Of a stretch of DNA of 64,000 nt, positions 24,904 through 34,645 are shown piece after piece. Under the pieces are notes generated by a model that was given only the letters and a program-made list of their open reading frames with translations, made no database searches and was not told the DNA's origin. The translations under genes and the position numbers were made by a program. The DNA lies in NCBI RefSeq assembly GCF_010645075.1, contig NZ_JAADZV010000001.1, forward strand, positions 992,001 through 1,056,000, in the 5' to 3' direction. Origin of the DNA: Flavobacterium limi (GTDB taxonomy: Bacteria > Bacteroidota > Bacteroidia > Flavobacteriales > Flavobacteriaceae). Numbering within the stretch: the first letter of the stretch is position 1; each line of letters starts with the position of its first letter.

Positions 24904-26883
24904 TTAAGATAGTAAATTTTCATCCACAATATTAGGTATGGTTACTTTTAATAAAGGCTGGACTTCCATTGCTCTTTTTATAGTAAAAACAGCACCTTCG
25001 TTCCGTGCCCAGTTTCGTCTTGAAATTCCGTTATTAACATCCCAGAAAAGCATTGAAGCTAAACGCTTTGAAGCCTCTGTAGAGCCATCAAGAACCATAC
25101 CAAATCCGCCATTTATAACCTCACCCCAGCCAACTCCTCCGCCATTATGAATAGAAACCCAGGTTGCTCCCCTGAAGCTGTCTCCAATTACGTTATGAAT
25201 CGCCATATCAGCAGTAAAACGGGAACCATCATAAATGTTAGAAGTTTCCCTGTAAGGCGAATCGGTCCCGGAAACATCATGGTGATCACGTCCTAAAACA
25301 ACAGCTCCAATTTCACCTTTTGCAATAGCCTGATTAAAAGCTTCGGCAATTTTGATTCTTCCTTCGGCATCGGCATAAAGAATTCTGGCCTGCGATCCCA
25401 CAACCAGTTTGTTTTCCTGAGCGCCTTTAATCCATTTTATGTTATCCTGCATTTGCTGCTGAATTTCATCTGGAGCCGTTTTTGCCATTTCTTCTAAAAC
25501 CTGCGAAGCGATTGCATCGGTTTTTAATAAATGTTCAGGTTTTCCGGAAGTACAAACCCAACGGAAAGGCCCAAATCCGTAATCAAAACACATGGGCCCC
25601 ATAATATCCTGAACATAACTCGGATATTTAAAATCGATATTGTTTTCTGCCATAACATCCGCTCCGGCACGTGAAGCTTCGAGTAAAAAAGCATTTCCGT
25701 AATCGAAAAAGTAGGTTCCTTTTGCAGTGTGTTTATTGATGGCATCAGCATGTCGGCGTAACGTTTCCTGAACTTTTTCTTTGAATAAATCCGGATTTTC
25801 AGCCATCATTTTATTCGCTTCTTCAAAAGAAATTCCAACAGGATAATAACCTCCAGCCCACGGATTGTGAAGCGAAGTCTGATCTGAACCCAAATCAATT
25901 TTGATGTTTTCTTTATCGAAAGATTCCCAAACATCAACCACATTTCCTAAATAAGCAATCGAAACGGTTTCTTTTTTGGCTTTCGCCGAATTGACTCTTG
26001 CGACCAATTCTTCGGTAGAAGTTACAATTTCATTAATCCAGCCCTGTTCATGACGAATTTTAGTAATCTTCGGATTCACTTCGGCGCAGACCGTAATGCA
26101 GCCTGCTATATTTCCCGCTTTCGGCTGTGCACCGGACATACCACCCAGGCCAGAAGTTACAAACAAGCTGCCTTCAGGATTTTGTTTTATTTTTCTGAAG
26201 CCATTCAAGACCGTGATCGTGGTTCCATGTACAATTCCCTGTGGGCCAATGTACATATAACTTCCTGCTGTCATTTGTCCGTATTGTGAAACACCCAGAG
26301 CATTCATTTTTTCCCAGTCATCAGGTTTGGAATAATTTGGAATAACCATACCATTGGTAACCACAACCCTTGGTGCTTCTTTATGCGATGGAAATAATCC
26401 CATCGGATGGCCAGAATACATGGTTAAAGTCTGCTCGTCTGTCATTTCAGATAAATACTGCATGGTCAATAAATATTGAGCCCAGTTTTGAAAAACAGCT
26501 CCGTTTCCGCCATACGTAATCAGTTCATGCGGATGCTGTGCCACGGCATAATCCAGGTTGTTCTGAATCATGTGCATAATGGCTTTTGCCTGCAATGATT
26601 TTCCCGGATATTCGTCAATTGGTCTAGCGTACATTTTATAATCGGGACGAAGGCGGTACATATAAATACGGCCATACGTTTCTAATTCTTCTGAAAATTC
26701 AGGGATTAATTCGGCGTGATGTTTTGGTTCAAAATAGCGCAAAGCATTTTTCAGTGCCAGTTTTTTTTCTTCTGCTGAAAGGATTTCTTTCCGTTTAGGA
26801 GCATGATTAATAGCCGGATCATATTCTTTTTTTGGAGGTAATATGGGAGGAATTCCTTGTTGTATTTGTTCTTTGAAAGTCAT
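24904..26883 (-). CDS. hutU: Urocanate hydratase
   Basis: A 659-residue enzyme converting urocanate to imidazolonepropionate in histidine breakdown, with tightly bound NAD. Diagnostic blocks are YGGNGAVFQNWAQYLL, TNGMVIPNY, SGLGGMSGAQPKAGNIAG, VVLGRDHHDVSGTDSPYRET and SIHNGGGVGWGEVINGG (quoted in short pieces). It is longer than the usual near-560 residues because of an N-terminal extension of about 85 residues, usual in Bacteroidota. The other hut genes are not in this window. Confidence 0.95.
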   Translation of the reverse strand: MTFKEQIQQGIPPILPPKKEYDPAINHAPKRKEILSAEEKKLALKNALRYFEPKHHAELIPEFSEELETYGRIYMYRLRPDYKMYARPIDEYPGKSLQAKAIMHMIQNNLDYAVAQHPHELITYGGNGAVFQNWAQYLLTMQYLSEMTDEQTLTMYSGHPMGLFPSHKEAPRVVVTNGMVIPNYSKPDDWEKMNALGVSQYGQMTAGSYMYIGPQGIVHGTTITVLNGFRKIKQNPEGSLFVTSGLGGMSGAQPKAGNIAGCITVCAEVNPKITKIRHEQGWINEIVTSTEELVARVNSAKAKKETVSIAYLGNVVDVWESFDKENIKIDLGSDQTSLHNPWAGGYYPVGISFEEANKMMAENPDLFKEKVQETLRRHADAINKHTAKGTYFFDYGNAFLLEASRAGADVMAENNIDFKYPSYVQDIMGPMCFDYGFGPFRWVCTSGKPEHLLKTDAIASQVLEEMAKTAPDEIQQQMQDNIKWIKGAQENKLVVGSQARILYADAEGRIKIAEAFNQAIAKGEIGAVVLGRDHHDVSGTDSPYRETSNIYDGSRFTADMAIHNVIGDSFRGATWVSIHNGGGVGWGEVINGGFGMVLDGSTEASKRLASMLFWDVNNGISRRNWARNEGAVFTIKRAMEVQPLLKVTIPNIVDENLLS

Positions 26884-26905
26884 TTTTTTTGTTGATTTTT
26901 AGATG

Positions 26906-26921
26906 TTAGACTTCTTAGATT
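26906..26921. repeat. 16-base repeat AATCTAAGAAGTCTAA (minus orientation)
   Basis: Exact reverse complement of 29697-29712. It lies upstream of hutU in TCTAA-rich low-complexity DNA. Confidence 0.7.
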
Positions 26922-26985
26922 CTGAGATTAGTATAATCTTATTTTTTTTGTATAGAATTATCTAATTTTCAAATTGAGACATTAT

Positions 26986-27171
26986 CTAATTAGCCTTCTT
27001 TCTGATTTCCCCGGTCCGTTTATCAAACCCGTACGGACAATGACGGCAACCGCTTTTACAGCAATAACCTCGTTTTAAGTGATATTTTTCTGTAAAACAT
27101 TTATAACCTTCAGGGGTAAAATAAAAATCGTCCCCTTCCGTTAATTTATTTTCATTACTTTGCTCTTTCAT
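26986..27171 (-). CDS. DUF5522 family cysteine-rich small protein
   Basis: A 61-residue protein from ATG 27171 (MKEQSNENKLTEGDDFYF). The signature FTPEGYKCFTEKYHLKRGYCC followed by KSGCRHCPYGF holds cysteines in CC-x3-C-x2-C spacing, suggesting a metal or Fe-S site. The frame is open 26 codons upstream, but that part is unlike the family. Function unknown. Confidence 0.85.
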   Translation of the reverse strand: MKEQSNENKLTEGDDFYFTPEGYKCFTEKYHLKRGYCCKSGCRHCPYGFDKRTGEIRKKAN

Positions 27172-27283
27172 AAATCTATTTTGAATCAAATTGAGTTTCA
27201 CTAAAAGTCTAGAATAGTACGTGATTATGATTTTAATGAAATTGGACAACTATGTAATTACAAATTTATAAATTTTACAACCA

Positions 27284-27619
27284 ATGCTTCTGATAGTTGC
27301 TAAATATTTAATTCCGAAAGGATATCGCGGAATGGCTTTATTTCCATTTATTTTGGTTAAATATTATAAAGATCAGGTAAATGTTGTTTTTTTAAATCAC
27401 GAAAAAATACATTTAAGACAACAGTTAGAAATGCTGATTCTGCCATTTTTTATCTGGTATTTTTTAGAGTTTTTTATTCGTTTTATCCAATATAAAAACA
27501 AAGATTTAGCCTATAGAAATATTAGTTTTGAAAGAGAAGCGTACACAAATGAGACCGACTTAAATTATCTGAAAAAACGGTCTTTTTTTCAGTTTTTGAA
27601 ATACATAAAATTAAAATGA
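27284..27619 (+). CDS. Small membrane-associated protein with HExxH motif
   Basis: A 111-residue protein with HEKIH (about residues 38-42, in VVFLNHEKIHLRQQ), a hydrophobic segment (EMLILPFFIWYFLEFFIRF, about 49-67) and FEREAY about 45 residues after the HExxH. HExxH plus a downstream E-x-x-A is the zinc-ligand layout of gluzincin metallopeptidases, here in a minimal form. Its stop overlaps the next ATG by four bases (ATGA), implying coupling to the PLP enzyme. Catalysis is not shown. Confidence 0.75.
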   Translation: MLLIVAKYLIPKGYRGMALFPFILVKYYKDQVNVVFLNHEKIHLRQQLEMLILPFFIWYFLEFFIRFIQYKNKDLAYRNISFEREAYTNETDLNYLKKRSFFQFLKYIKLK

Positions 27620-28524
27620 ATCCAGTTCTTAATCAGCCCATAAATATTCGGTTTCCAAATGATATTTCTTTGACGATAAAACGTGAGGATTTGATTCATC
27701 CTTTTGTATCGGGAAATAAATTCAGGAAACTGAAATACAATTTACTTCAGGCGAAAGCCGAAAAAAAACGCACATTATTGACTTTTGGGGGAGCATTTTC
27801 CAATCATATTGCTGCTGTTGCTTTTGCAGGAAAAGAGCATGATTTTAAAACAATTGGAATAATTCGCGGAGATGAACTTTCAGATAAAATTGAAGAAAAT
27901 CCAACATTGAAATTCGCTCAGCAAAACGGAATGCAGTTTGAGTTTGTTTCAAGGGAAGACTATCGTTTTAAAAGTGAAACCTCTTATATTGAAAATTTAA
28001 AACAGAAATTTGGAGATTTTTATTTAGTGCCCGAAGGCGGAACAAACGAATTGGCAATAAAAGGCTGCGAAGAGATTTTGACCAGTGAAGATGCCGCTTT
28101 TGATTACGTTTGCTGTGCTGTTGGAACCGGCGGAACCATTTCCGGATTAATTAACAGTGCCCTGCCACATCAGAAAATTTTAGGATTTCCGGCGTTAAAA
28201 GGTGACTTTTTACAAGATGAAATTCGTATTTTTGCAAAAAAAGATAACTGGAATTTAATTTCTGACTATCATTTTGGAGGTTATGGCAAGGTAAATTTGG
28301 AATTAATTGAATTTATCAATGCTTTTTTTGAAGAAAATAAAGTGCCCTTAGATCCAATATATACAGGAAAGATGGTTTTTGGCGTTATAGATTTAATCCA
28401 TAAAAATTATTTTCCTCTACATTCAAAAATTTTACTCATTCACACCGGCGGATTACAGGGAATTAGTGGAATGAATTTAAGATTGAAGCAGAAAAAATTA
28501 CCAATACTCAAAATTGATGTTTAA
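27616..28524 (+). CDS. PLP-dependent ACC deaminase / D-cysteine desulfhydrase family protein
   Basis: A 302-residue type II PLP enzyme. The PLP lysine lies in SGNKFRKLKYN, the cofactor contact in FGGAFSNHIAA, and the phosphate loop in VGTGGTISGL; LIHTGGLQG closes the fold. Most bacterial members degrade D-cysteine; ACC deaminase needs further residues I cannot assign. It overlaps the HExxH gene by four bases and its 3' end overlaps the next gene by eight, so the three may be one operon. Confidence 0.88.
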   Translation: MNPVLNQPINIRFPNDISLTIKREDLIHPFVSGNKFRKLKYNLLQAKAEKKRTLLTFGGAFSNHIAAVAFAGKEHDFKTIGIIRGDELSDKIEENPTLKFAQQNGMQFEFVSREDYRFKSETSYIENLKQKFGDFYLVPEGGTNELAIKGCEEILTSEDAAFDYVCCAVGTGGTISGLINSALPHQKILGFPALKGDFLQDEIRIFAKKDNWNLISDYHFGGYGKVNLELIEFINAFFEENKVPLDPIYTGKMVFGVIDLIHKNYFPLHSKILLIHTGGLQGISGMNLRLKQKKLPILKIDV

Positions 28525-29401
28525 AAAAATAATTACACTCTTCGTAATCGCAGTATTGGCAGGCTGTTCTTCCAGCAAACCCACTATCGCAACAACTAAG
28601 AAACAGGCTGCGGTTCAGAAACCCAGAACAGCTTCGGCTAAAAAAGGAGTTACTTCCAGACCAACTGCAAAATACCCTTCTACAAATAATAATACAACCG
28701 AAGTCATTCAATCTACTTCAAAAACGGTTGTTACCAGCGATCTTATCAATAATTATGTGTTGCAGTACAAAGATATTGCTATGGGAAATATGAAAACATA
28801 CGGTATTCCTGCGAGTATTATTCTGGCGCAGGGAATTTTAGAATCGGGAGCAGGAAGAGGCGATTTAGCATTAACAGCAAATAATCATTTTGGAATAAAA
28901 TGCCATAAAGACTGGCTTGGGGAAAGCGTTCGTCATGACGATGATTCTTCTCAGGAATGTTTTAGAAAATATAAAGAGTCAGCAGAATCATATCGCGATC
29001 ACGCTTTATTTTTAGTGGGTAAAAACCGATACGCCGTTTTGTTTACCTATGGAAAAGACGATTATAAAGCCTGGTCTAAAGGATTAAGAGCCTGTGGTTA
29101 TGCCACTGATCCTAATTATCCGGATAAACTGATTAGTTATATTGAACGCTACAATCTGCACCAGTACGATTGTCAGGTAACAGGGAAAAGTTATACGGCA
29201 ATTAATAAATCTGCACCGGTAAGAAGTTCTTCTTCATCTTCAGTTTCAAACTCAAATGATCCAAATTTATACGAAGTTCAAAAAGGGGATACCTTGTATT
29301 CGATATCCAAAAAATTCAACATATTGGTTGATGATCTGAAACAAAAAAATAATCTGACTGATAATGCGCTTTCGATAGGGCAGAAGTTGAAGGTTAAATG
29401 A
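28517..29401 (+). CDS. LysM-containing glucosaminidase lipoprotein
   Basis: A 294-residue lipoprotein from ATG 28517, lipobox VLAGCSS. A Thr/Lys/Ser-rich linker (to about 70) leads to a glucosaminidase (FlgJ-like) domain: YGIPASIILAQGILESGAGRG with the catalytic Glu, then NNHFGIKCH. A C-terminal LysM repeat follows (YEVQKGDTLYSISKKFNI). It probably trims peptidoglycan. A TTG three bases earlier is not preferred. It resembles flavobacterial proteins listed as mannosyl-glycoprotein endo-beta-N-acetylglucosaminidase. Confidence 0.9.
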   Translation: MFKKIITLFVIAVLAGCSSSKPTIATTKKQAAVQKPRTASAKKGVTSRPTAKYPSTNNNTTEVIQSTSKTVVTSDLINNYVLQYKDIAMGNMKTYGIPASIILAQGILESGAGRGDLALTANNHFGIKCHKDWLGESVRHDDDSSQECFRKYKESAESYRDHALFLVGKNRYAVLFTYGKDDYKAWSKGLRACGYATDPNYPDKLISYIERYNLHQYDCQVTGKSYTAINKSAPVRSSSSSSVSNSNDPNLYEVQKGDTLYSISKKFNILVDDLKQKNNLTDNALSIGQKLKVK

Positions 29402-29433
29402 TAATTATGAGTTGTTAACTGTAAAAATTATTA

Positions 29434-29685
29434 ATGAATAGAAAAATTTCAATTTCCACTTTTATTTTAGCAGTAGCTTTAAACATTAGACTATTCTGTG
29501 GAGTTTATATTCATGATGAATTTGCAGAAACCCATTTTTTCATCAAACACAAACCGACCTGGAAATGGAAATTTTATTCTCCTCAAGGAATGTCAGATTT
29601 AAAATTTGAAGATCTTTCAAAAGAAAAACAAACCGAACAAAAATATTTTAATGAATATATAAAAGACAGAGGTCTTAGTTTGTAA
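29434..29685 (+). CDS. Hypothetical 83-residue protein
   Basis: A hydrophobic N-terminus (ISISTFILAVALNIRLFCG) suggests a signal anchor, followed by a polar domain with HDEFAETHFFIKHKPTWKW and FYSPQGMSDLKFEDL. It lies 32 bases after the glucosaminidase and before hemL on the same strand. No family recognised. Confidence 0.6.
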   Translation: MNRKISISTFILAVALNIRLFCGVYIHDEFAETHFFIKHKPTWKWKFYSPQGMSDLKFEDLSKEKQTEQKYFNEYIKDRGLSL

Positions 29686-29696
29686 TATTAAAATCT

Positions 29697-29712
29697 AATC
29701 TAAGAAGTCTAA
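29697..29712. repeat. 16-base repeat AATCTAAGAAGTCTAA (plus orientation)
   Basis: Exact inverse of 26906-26921, in TCTAA-rich DNA before hemL. Confidence 0.7.
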
Positions 29713-29734
29713 AGATCTAATAATCTAAAAAAAA

Positions 29735-31021
29735 ATGATTTATAAAAGAAGTAGTCAGCTTTTTGCTGAAGCAGAAAAAGTAATTCCTGGAGGTGTAAAT
29801 TCGCCGGTAAGAGCATTTAAAGCCGTTGGCGGAACTCCGGTTTTTGTAAAAAGTGCCAAAGGTGCTTATTTGTATGATGAGGACGGAAACAAATTAATCG
29901 ATTATATCAACTCATGGGGACCAATGGTTTTGGGGCATGCGTATCAGCCGGTTGTTGATGCTGTAATCGAAAAAGCAAAACTGGGAACTTCTTTTGGAAT
30001 GCCGACAGAACTGGAAACAGAAATTGCCGCTTTGGCCGTTTCTATGGTTCCGAATATTGATAAAATCCGTTTTGTAAATTCTGGTACAGAAGCTTGTATG
30101 AGTGCGATTCGTCTCGCTCGTGGATTTACAAAAAGAGATAAAATCATCAAATTCGCAGGCTGTTACCACGGACATTCAGATTCATTTTTGATTCAGGCCG
30201 GAAGCGGAGCCGTAACTTTTGGATCACCAAACAGTCCAGGAGTTACTGAGGGAACTGCAAAAGATACTTTATTAGCAAAATACAATGATTTAGATAATGT
30301 AAAAACGCTAATCGAAGCGAATAAAGGAGAAATCGCAGCGATAATTATTGAAGCCGTTGCAGGAAATATGGGATGTATTCCACCGCAAAAAGGCTTCCTG
30401 GAAGGCTTAAGAGAATTGTGTACAGCAAACGGAATTCTACTGATTTTTGATGAGGTTATGACAGGTTTCCGTTTGGCAAAAGGCGGAGTTCAGGAATTGT
30501 ATAACATTAACGCTGATATCGTAACTTTTGGAAAAGTAATTGGTGGAGGATTACCGGTGGGGGCTTTTGCTGCCCGTGAAGAAATCATGAATCATTTAGC
30601 ACCGCTTGGACCGGTTTATCAGGCAGGAACATTATCAGGAAATCCTTTGGCGATGGCTGCGGGATTAGCGATGTTAAAAGCTTTAAATAATGATGCTGAA
30701 ATATTTACCCGTTTAGAAGAAAAAACGGCTTATTTAGAAGCTGGAATCGACAGGGTTTTAAAAGCTAATAATGTTGTTTTTACGATTAACAGAGTGGGTT
30801 CTATGATTTCGGTACACTTTGATGCCAATCCGGTTACCGATTTTCAGACGGCTGCAAAAGGAGATAACGAAACTTTCAAAAAATTCTTCCACGGATTATT
30901 GCAGGAAGGCGTTTACATTGCACCATCAGCCTATGAAACGTGGTTTATCACAGATGCTTTGACGTATGAAGATTTGGATTTTACGATTAATGCGATTGAC
31001 AAGGTTTCAAAAACTTTCTAA
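29735..31021 (+). CDS. hemL: Glutamate-1-semialdehyde 2,1-aminomutase
   Basis: A 428-residue PLP enzyme of tetrapyrrole synthesis, converting glutamate-1-semialdehyde to 5-aminolevulinate. Blocks: [63 protein letters not shown] and [16 protein letters not shown], which has the PLP lysine. Length and start fit the family. A strong terminator follows. Haem supply serves the cytochromes encoded further on. Confidence 0.96.
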   Translation: MIYKRSSQLFAEAEKVIPGGVNSPVRAFKAVGGTPVFVKSAKGAYLYDEDGNKLIDYINSWGPMVLGHAYQPVVDAVIEKAKLGTSFGMPTELETEIAALAVSMVPNIDKIRFVNSGTEACMSAIRLARGFTKRDKIIKFAGCYHGHSDSFLIQAGSGAVTFGSPNSPGVTEGTAKDTLLAKYNDLDNVKTLIEANKGEIAAIIIEAVAGNMGCIPPQKGFLEGLRELCTANGILLIFDEVMTGFRLAKGGVQELYNINADIVTFGKVIGGGLPVGAFAAREEIMNHLAPLGPVYQAGTLSGNPLAMAAGLAMLKALNNDAEIFTRLEEKTAYLEAGIDRVLKANNVVFTINRVGSMISVHFDANPVTDFQTAAKGDNETFKKFFHGLLQEGVYIAPSAYETWFITDALTYEDLDFTINAIDKVSKTF

Positions 31022-31025
31022 TAAC

Positions 31026-31053
31026 AAAAAAGAGGCTTTCGGGCCTCTTTTTT
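31026..31053 (+). terminator. Terminator after hemL
   Basis: AAAAAGAGGC, short loop, GCCTCTTTTTTTT; also able to serve the convergent gene downstream. Confidence 0.9.
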
Positions 31054-31063
31054 TATAGATGAA

Positions 31064-31519
31064 TTAGTTATTGTCTCTTCTGTATTCCCTCATTTTATCT
31101 CTTGCCTTATCTTTATTTTCCTCCTGACTTTTTTTCCATTTGGTATATTGATCTGCAGTTAAAATTCCTTTCATTTTGGCATCATTTACATCTGCTTCAG
31201 CTGTCATTTCTTTTTTAAAAGCTTCTCTTTGCTCAGCAGTTAGTTTTGTGCCTTTTTCTCTTTGTTCTTTTCTGGCTTCTCGCAGTTTTTCAGATTTAGC
31301 ACTTCTTTCAGCAATCAATTGTTTTACCTGTTCCTGCTGTTTTGCGTCTAAAGTCAGATCCGTAGTTAATTTTTTTAATTGTCTTTCATTTCGCTGTTCA
31401 GCAGTCATTCTTTCTCTTTGTTCACGCACTGGTCTTTGATCCATATCACCGCCATCTCCATCTTGTGCGAAACTTGTTATTCCAACGAATAATAAAGCTA
31501 CAATAAATAATTTTTTCAT
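31064..31519 (-). CDS. Spy/CpxP-like periplasmic helical protein
   Basis: A 151-residue protein with a signal peptide (MKKLFIVALLFVGITSFAQ) and a highly charged helical body. It has two LTxxQ-like motifs (LTLDAKQQEQVKQLI, LTADQYTKWKK) and Arg/Lys/Glu/Gln-rich helices. This is the pattern of Spy/LTXXQ-type or DUF4890 proteins seen in Bacteroidota. A periplasmic chaperone-like role is possible by analogy. Confidence 0.78.
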   Translation of the reverse strand: MKKLFIVALLFVGITSFAQDGDGGDMDQRPVREQRERMTAEQRNERQLKKLTTDLTLDAKQQEQVKQLIAERSAKSEKLREARKEQREKGTKLTAEQREAFKKEMTAEADVNDAKMKGILTADQYTKWKKSQEENKDKARDKMREYRRDNN

Positions 31520-31679
31520 GATTTGTTTTTTTAATTGGTTTACAGCTATAAGACAATGGATTAAATGAAAGGTTTAATTATTTAACATAATTTTGTTTTT
31601 TTATTTATTCTAAGGTGATTCAGATTGCTTTTTTGATTGGGATGTTAGTTAATTGTGAATAATATATCAATTGTCTTTT

Positions 31680-33218
31680 TTAAACAAAAGAAGGCATTTT
31701 AAGTTTGACAAAACCGCCCCGATTTTCCTGCCGTTCAAGAGATTGTGATACAATTAAACTTCCAATGGTAATCATATTTAATAATTCATAATACGACACA
31801 AAAACCTGTTGCGTTCTTTCAATCTGCTCCATTTCATTTTTCCATTTTAAAAGCTGTTCTTTCGCATTTTGTAAATCTATGTCAGACCTGACGATTCCTG
31901 CATTTTGTCGCATCAAATACTGAAGTTTGGTTTTCAATTCAGCGAGATATTCGGAATCAATTTCAGGTTTATTTACTTTTTCTTTTTCTGAAATTTTAGA
32001 GTCAGCTGTTTTTATTTCTAAATCAGGATTGGCTAAATATTCATAAATTCTGCCCGAATAAACCAGAGCTTCCAATAATGAATTGGATGCTAATCGATTT
32101 GCGCCATGAAGACCAGTCTGCGAACATTCGCCACAGGCAAATAAATTGGTGACAGATGTTCTTCCATTGGTATCAACCACAATTCCACCGCAGAGATAAT
32201 GCTGTGCAGGTACTACCGGAATCCAGTCTTTGGCGATGTCAATTCCGGCTGTTAAACAATGCCTGTAAATCATTGGGAAATGCTTTTTAAAAGCTTCAGG
32301 ATCAAGATGTGTACAATCTAAATAAACATAATCGTCACCGGATTTTTTTAGTTCCAAATCAATACTTTGCGATACAATATCCCGGGAAGCTAATTCTTGT
32401 CGTGAATCGTAATCCTTCATGAAACGATGTCCTTGTTTGGTGCGCAGATAAGCACCGAAACCACGAACAGCTTCAGAAATCAAAAACTTAGAACCTGTGG
32501 AGGCTTCATAAAAAGCAGTAGGATGAAATTGTATAAACTCCATTTCCTTAATAGTTGCTCCGGCACGACAGGCCATTGCAATTCCGTCACCCGTTGCGAT
32601 TACAGGGTTAGTTGTATGTCCGTAAAGATGTCCGATTCCGCCGGTAGCCAATATCGTAAAGTCTGATTTGTAAGTTTGAAGCTGTTTCGTTTTTTCATCT
32701 AAAATAGTAATTCCCAGACAGCAGTTTTCTTCAGTAATTAAATCGACGGCAAAATGATGATCGAGAACAATAATATTCTCTTTTTGAAGAGTCTGCATCA
32801 AAATAGCCCGTTCGATTTCGTAACCCGTCTGGTCTTTATGGTGTACGACGCGATTTTCAGAATGACCGCCTTCTTTACCTAAATTAAGATTGCCGTCCGG
32901 ATTCTTGTCAAATTTGGCGCCCCATTCGATCAGTTCTTTTAATCGTTTTGGGCCTTCGGTAATGACCATTTTTACTACGGCTTCATCACACAATCCGTCA
33001 CCACAGATAAGCGTATCGCTGATATGTTTTTGATACGAATCTTCGTTTTTATCAATCACGATGGCAATACCGCCCTGAGCGTATTTCGTATTCGATTCAT
33101 CAGCATTGGATTTGGTAACAATGGTGATATTTTTGCCCGGAAACTGCGTCGCCAAACGAAGGGCAAGTGTCAGTCCCGCAACACCGGAGCCAATAATTAA
33201 GTAATTGGTATTTTTCAT
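31680..33218 (-). CDS. nadB: L-aspartate oxidase
   Basis: A 512-residue flavoprotein giving iminoaspartate for NAD synthesis. The FAD fold starts IIGSGVAGLTLALRLA; active-site blocks SNTKYAQGGIAIV, QFHPTAFY, SEAVRGFGAYL and CGECSQTGLHGANRLASNSL are present. Its ATG shares one base with the nadA stop (TAATG), so the two are coupled. Confidence 0.95.
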   Translation of the reverse strand: MKNTNYLIIGSGVAGLTLALRLATQFPGKNITIVTKSNADESNTKYAQGGIAIVIDKNEDSYQKHISDTLICGDGLCDEAVVKMVITEGPKRLKELIEWGAKFDKNPDGNLNLGKEGGHSENRVVHHKDQTGYEIERAILMQTLQKENIIVLDHHFAVDLITEENCCLGITILDEKTKQLQTYKSDFTILATGGIGHLYGHTTNPVIATGDGIAMACRAGATIKEMEFIQFHPTAFYEASTGSKFLISEAVRGFGAYLRTKQGHRFMKDYDSRQELASRDIVSQSIDLELKKSGDDYVYLDCTHLDPEAFKKHFPMIYRHCLTAGIDIAKDWIPVVPAQHYLCGGIVVDTNGRTSVTNLFACGECSQTGLHGANRLASNSLLEALVYSGRIYEYLANPDLEIKTADSKISEKEKVNKPEIDSEYLAELKTKLQYLMRQNAGIVRSDIDLQNAKEQLLKWKNEMEQIERTQQVFVSYYELLNMITIGSLIVSQSLERQENRGGFVKLKMPSFV

Positions 33219-34162
33219 TATTTGGATAATTCAAACATCCTTTCAATCGGAATTAATGCTTTTTGGATTATATCTTCAGGTACGGTAATTTCAGGACTTT
33301 CGTTTACGAGACAGTCGTATACTTTTTGCAGCGTATTCATTTTCATATAACCACATTCGCTGCAGGCACAGGTGTTGTCTTCTTTCGCAGGAGCGGGAAT
33401 CAATATTTTTTCGGGAACTTCTTCCTGCATTTTATGTAAAATTCCAAATTCGGTAGCAACAATAAATTTGTTACCAGAGTCTGTTTTTACATAATCTATC
33501 ATTCCGGAAGTGGAACCAATATAGCTGGCGGCAGCCAAAATATGAGTTTCAGATTCGGGATGCGCAATGATTTTGGCATCCGGATGTTCTTTATACAATT
33601 CGAGTAATTTATCTAAAGAAAAAGCTTCATGAACAACACAGGAACCATTCCACAATACCATATCCCTTCCGGTTTTGCTCATTACATATTTTCCGAGATT
33701 TTTATCAGGGGCAAAAATAATAGGTGTTTTTTTGGGAATTGATTCTACAATTTTTACGGCATTGGCAGAAGTCACTACAATATCTGTCAGGGCTTTTACT
33801 TCTGCAGAACAATTCACATACGTAATGACAAGATGATCGGGATGCTGATCTGTAAAATTTTTGAATAAATCAGGAGGACATGACTCTGCCAGTGAACATC
33901 CGGCATTTGCATCCGGGAGAATTACTTTTTTGGATGGATTTAAAATCTTTGCGGTTTCTGCCATAAAATGAACGCCGGCAAAAAGAATAATATCAGCATC
34001 TGTTTTGGCCGCTTCCTGAGATAATCCTAAACTATCCCCGACATAATCGGCAATTTCCTGAATTTCGGTCCGCTGGTAATAATGTGCTAAAAGAACAGCA
34101 TTTTTTTCTTTTTTGAGTTTTATAATCTGTTCTTTTAAATTTTGTATTTCGATTGTATCCAT
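33218..34162 (-). CDS. nadA: Quinolinate synthase
   Basis: A 314-residue enzyme that condenses iminoaspartate with dihydroxyacetone phosphate. The three Fe-S cysteines lie in [22 protein letters not shown] and [30 protein letters not shown] near the N-terminus is typical. It comes 20 bases after the CopD-like gene and is coupled to nadB. Confidence 0.95.
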   Translation of the reverse strand: MDTIEIQNLKEQIIKLKKEKNAVLLAHYYQRTEIQEIADYVGDSLGLSQEAAKTDADIILFAGVHFMAETAKILNPSKKVILPDANAGCSLAESCPPDLFKNFTDQHPDHLVITYVNCSAEVKALTDIVVTSANAVKIVESIPKKTPIIFAPDKNLGKYVMSKTGRDMVLWNGSCVVHEAFSLDKLLELYKEHPDAKIIAHPESETHILAAASYIGSTSGMIDYVKTDSGNKFIVATEFGILHKMQEEVPEKILIPAPAKEDNTCACSECGYMKMNTLQKVYDCLVNESPEITVPEDIIQKALIPIERMFELSK

Positions 34163-34182
34163 TTTTTAGAGATTGTTTGTAA

Positions 34183-34632
34183 TTAGAAGCCTCCAAACCG
34201 AATGAACGACCCAAAAATCAGCATTAAAATACCGATGGTCGTAACCGATACGATATGAAAAGTCATTTCGGGTAATTTACGCGGATTGGTTTTCAGTTTA
34301 GGCAAAACCCGAAATTGGGCACTTAAGGCAAAAGCTGCAGTGGTGAACAATAAAATTAATTTTGATGAAACGACACTCTCAATTGGAGTAGCGAACTGAA
34401 ACCAATAGTTTATAGTTACGCCATATTTATAAGCCATCAAAATACCTGTTACTACCAGTAAAAACAAGGAAGTCATACCTACGGGTTCGTATTTTTTTTC
34501 GTAATTCAGAATAATTTTTGTGTCTTTTTCTTTTAAAGCTTTCGGCAGATAGGCCACACAAAGCAGTATATGACCGCCGACCCAAATGGCAGCGCTCAAA
34601 AGATGAATGATTAATAGAAGATGGTGGTTCAT
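34183..34632 (-). CDS. CopD-like four-span membrane protein
   Basis: A 149-residue protein with four hydrophobic segments. HHLLLIIHLLSAAIWVGGHILL carries histidines in the first span, and a late His (PEMTFHIVSV) lies in the last part. The pattern resembles the CopD/PF05425-type or related DUF integral membrane proteins that may bind haem or copper. It lies between nrdG and nadA on the same strand. Assignment to CopD is tentative. Confidence 0.62.
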   Translation of the reverse strand: MNHHLLLIIHLLSAAIWVGGHILLCVAYLPKALKEKDTKIILNYEKKYEPVGMTSLFLLVVTGILMAYKYGVTINYWFQFATPIESVVSSKLILLFTTAAFALSAQFRVLPKLKTNPRKLPEMTFHIVSVTTIGILMLIFGSFIRFGGF

Positions 34633-34645
34633 AGTTTTTTACAAA

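Noticed and set aside
26986..27249. Longer DUF5522 frame from 27249
   Set aside because: The first 26 residues are unlike the family and fall in AT-rich spacer; ATG 27171 is preferred.
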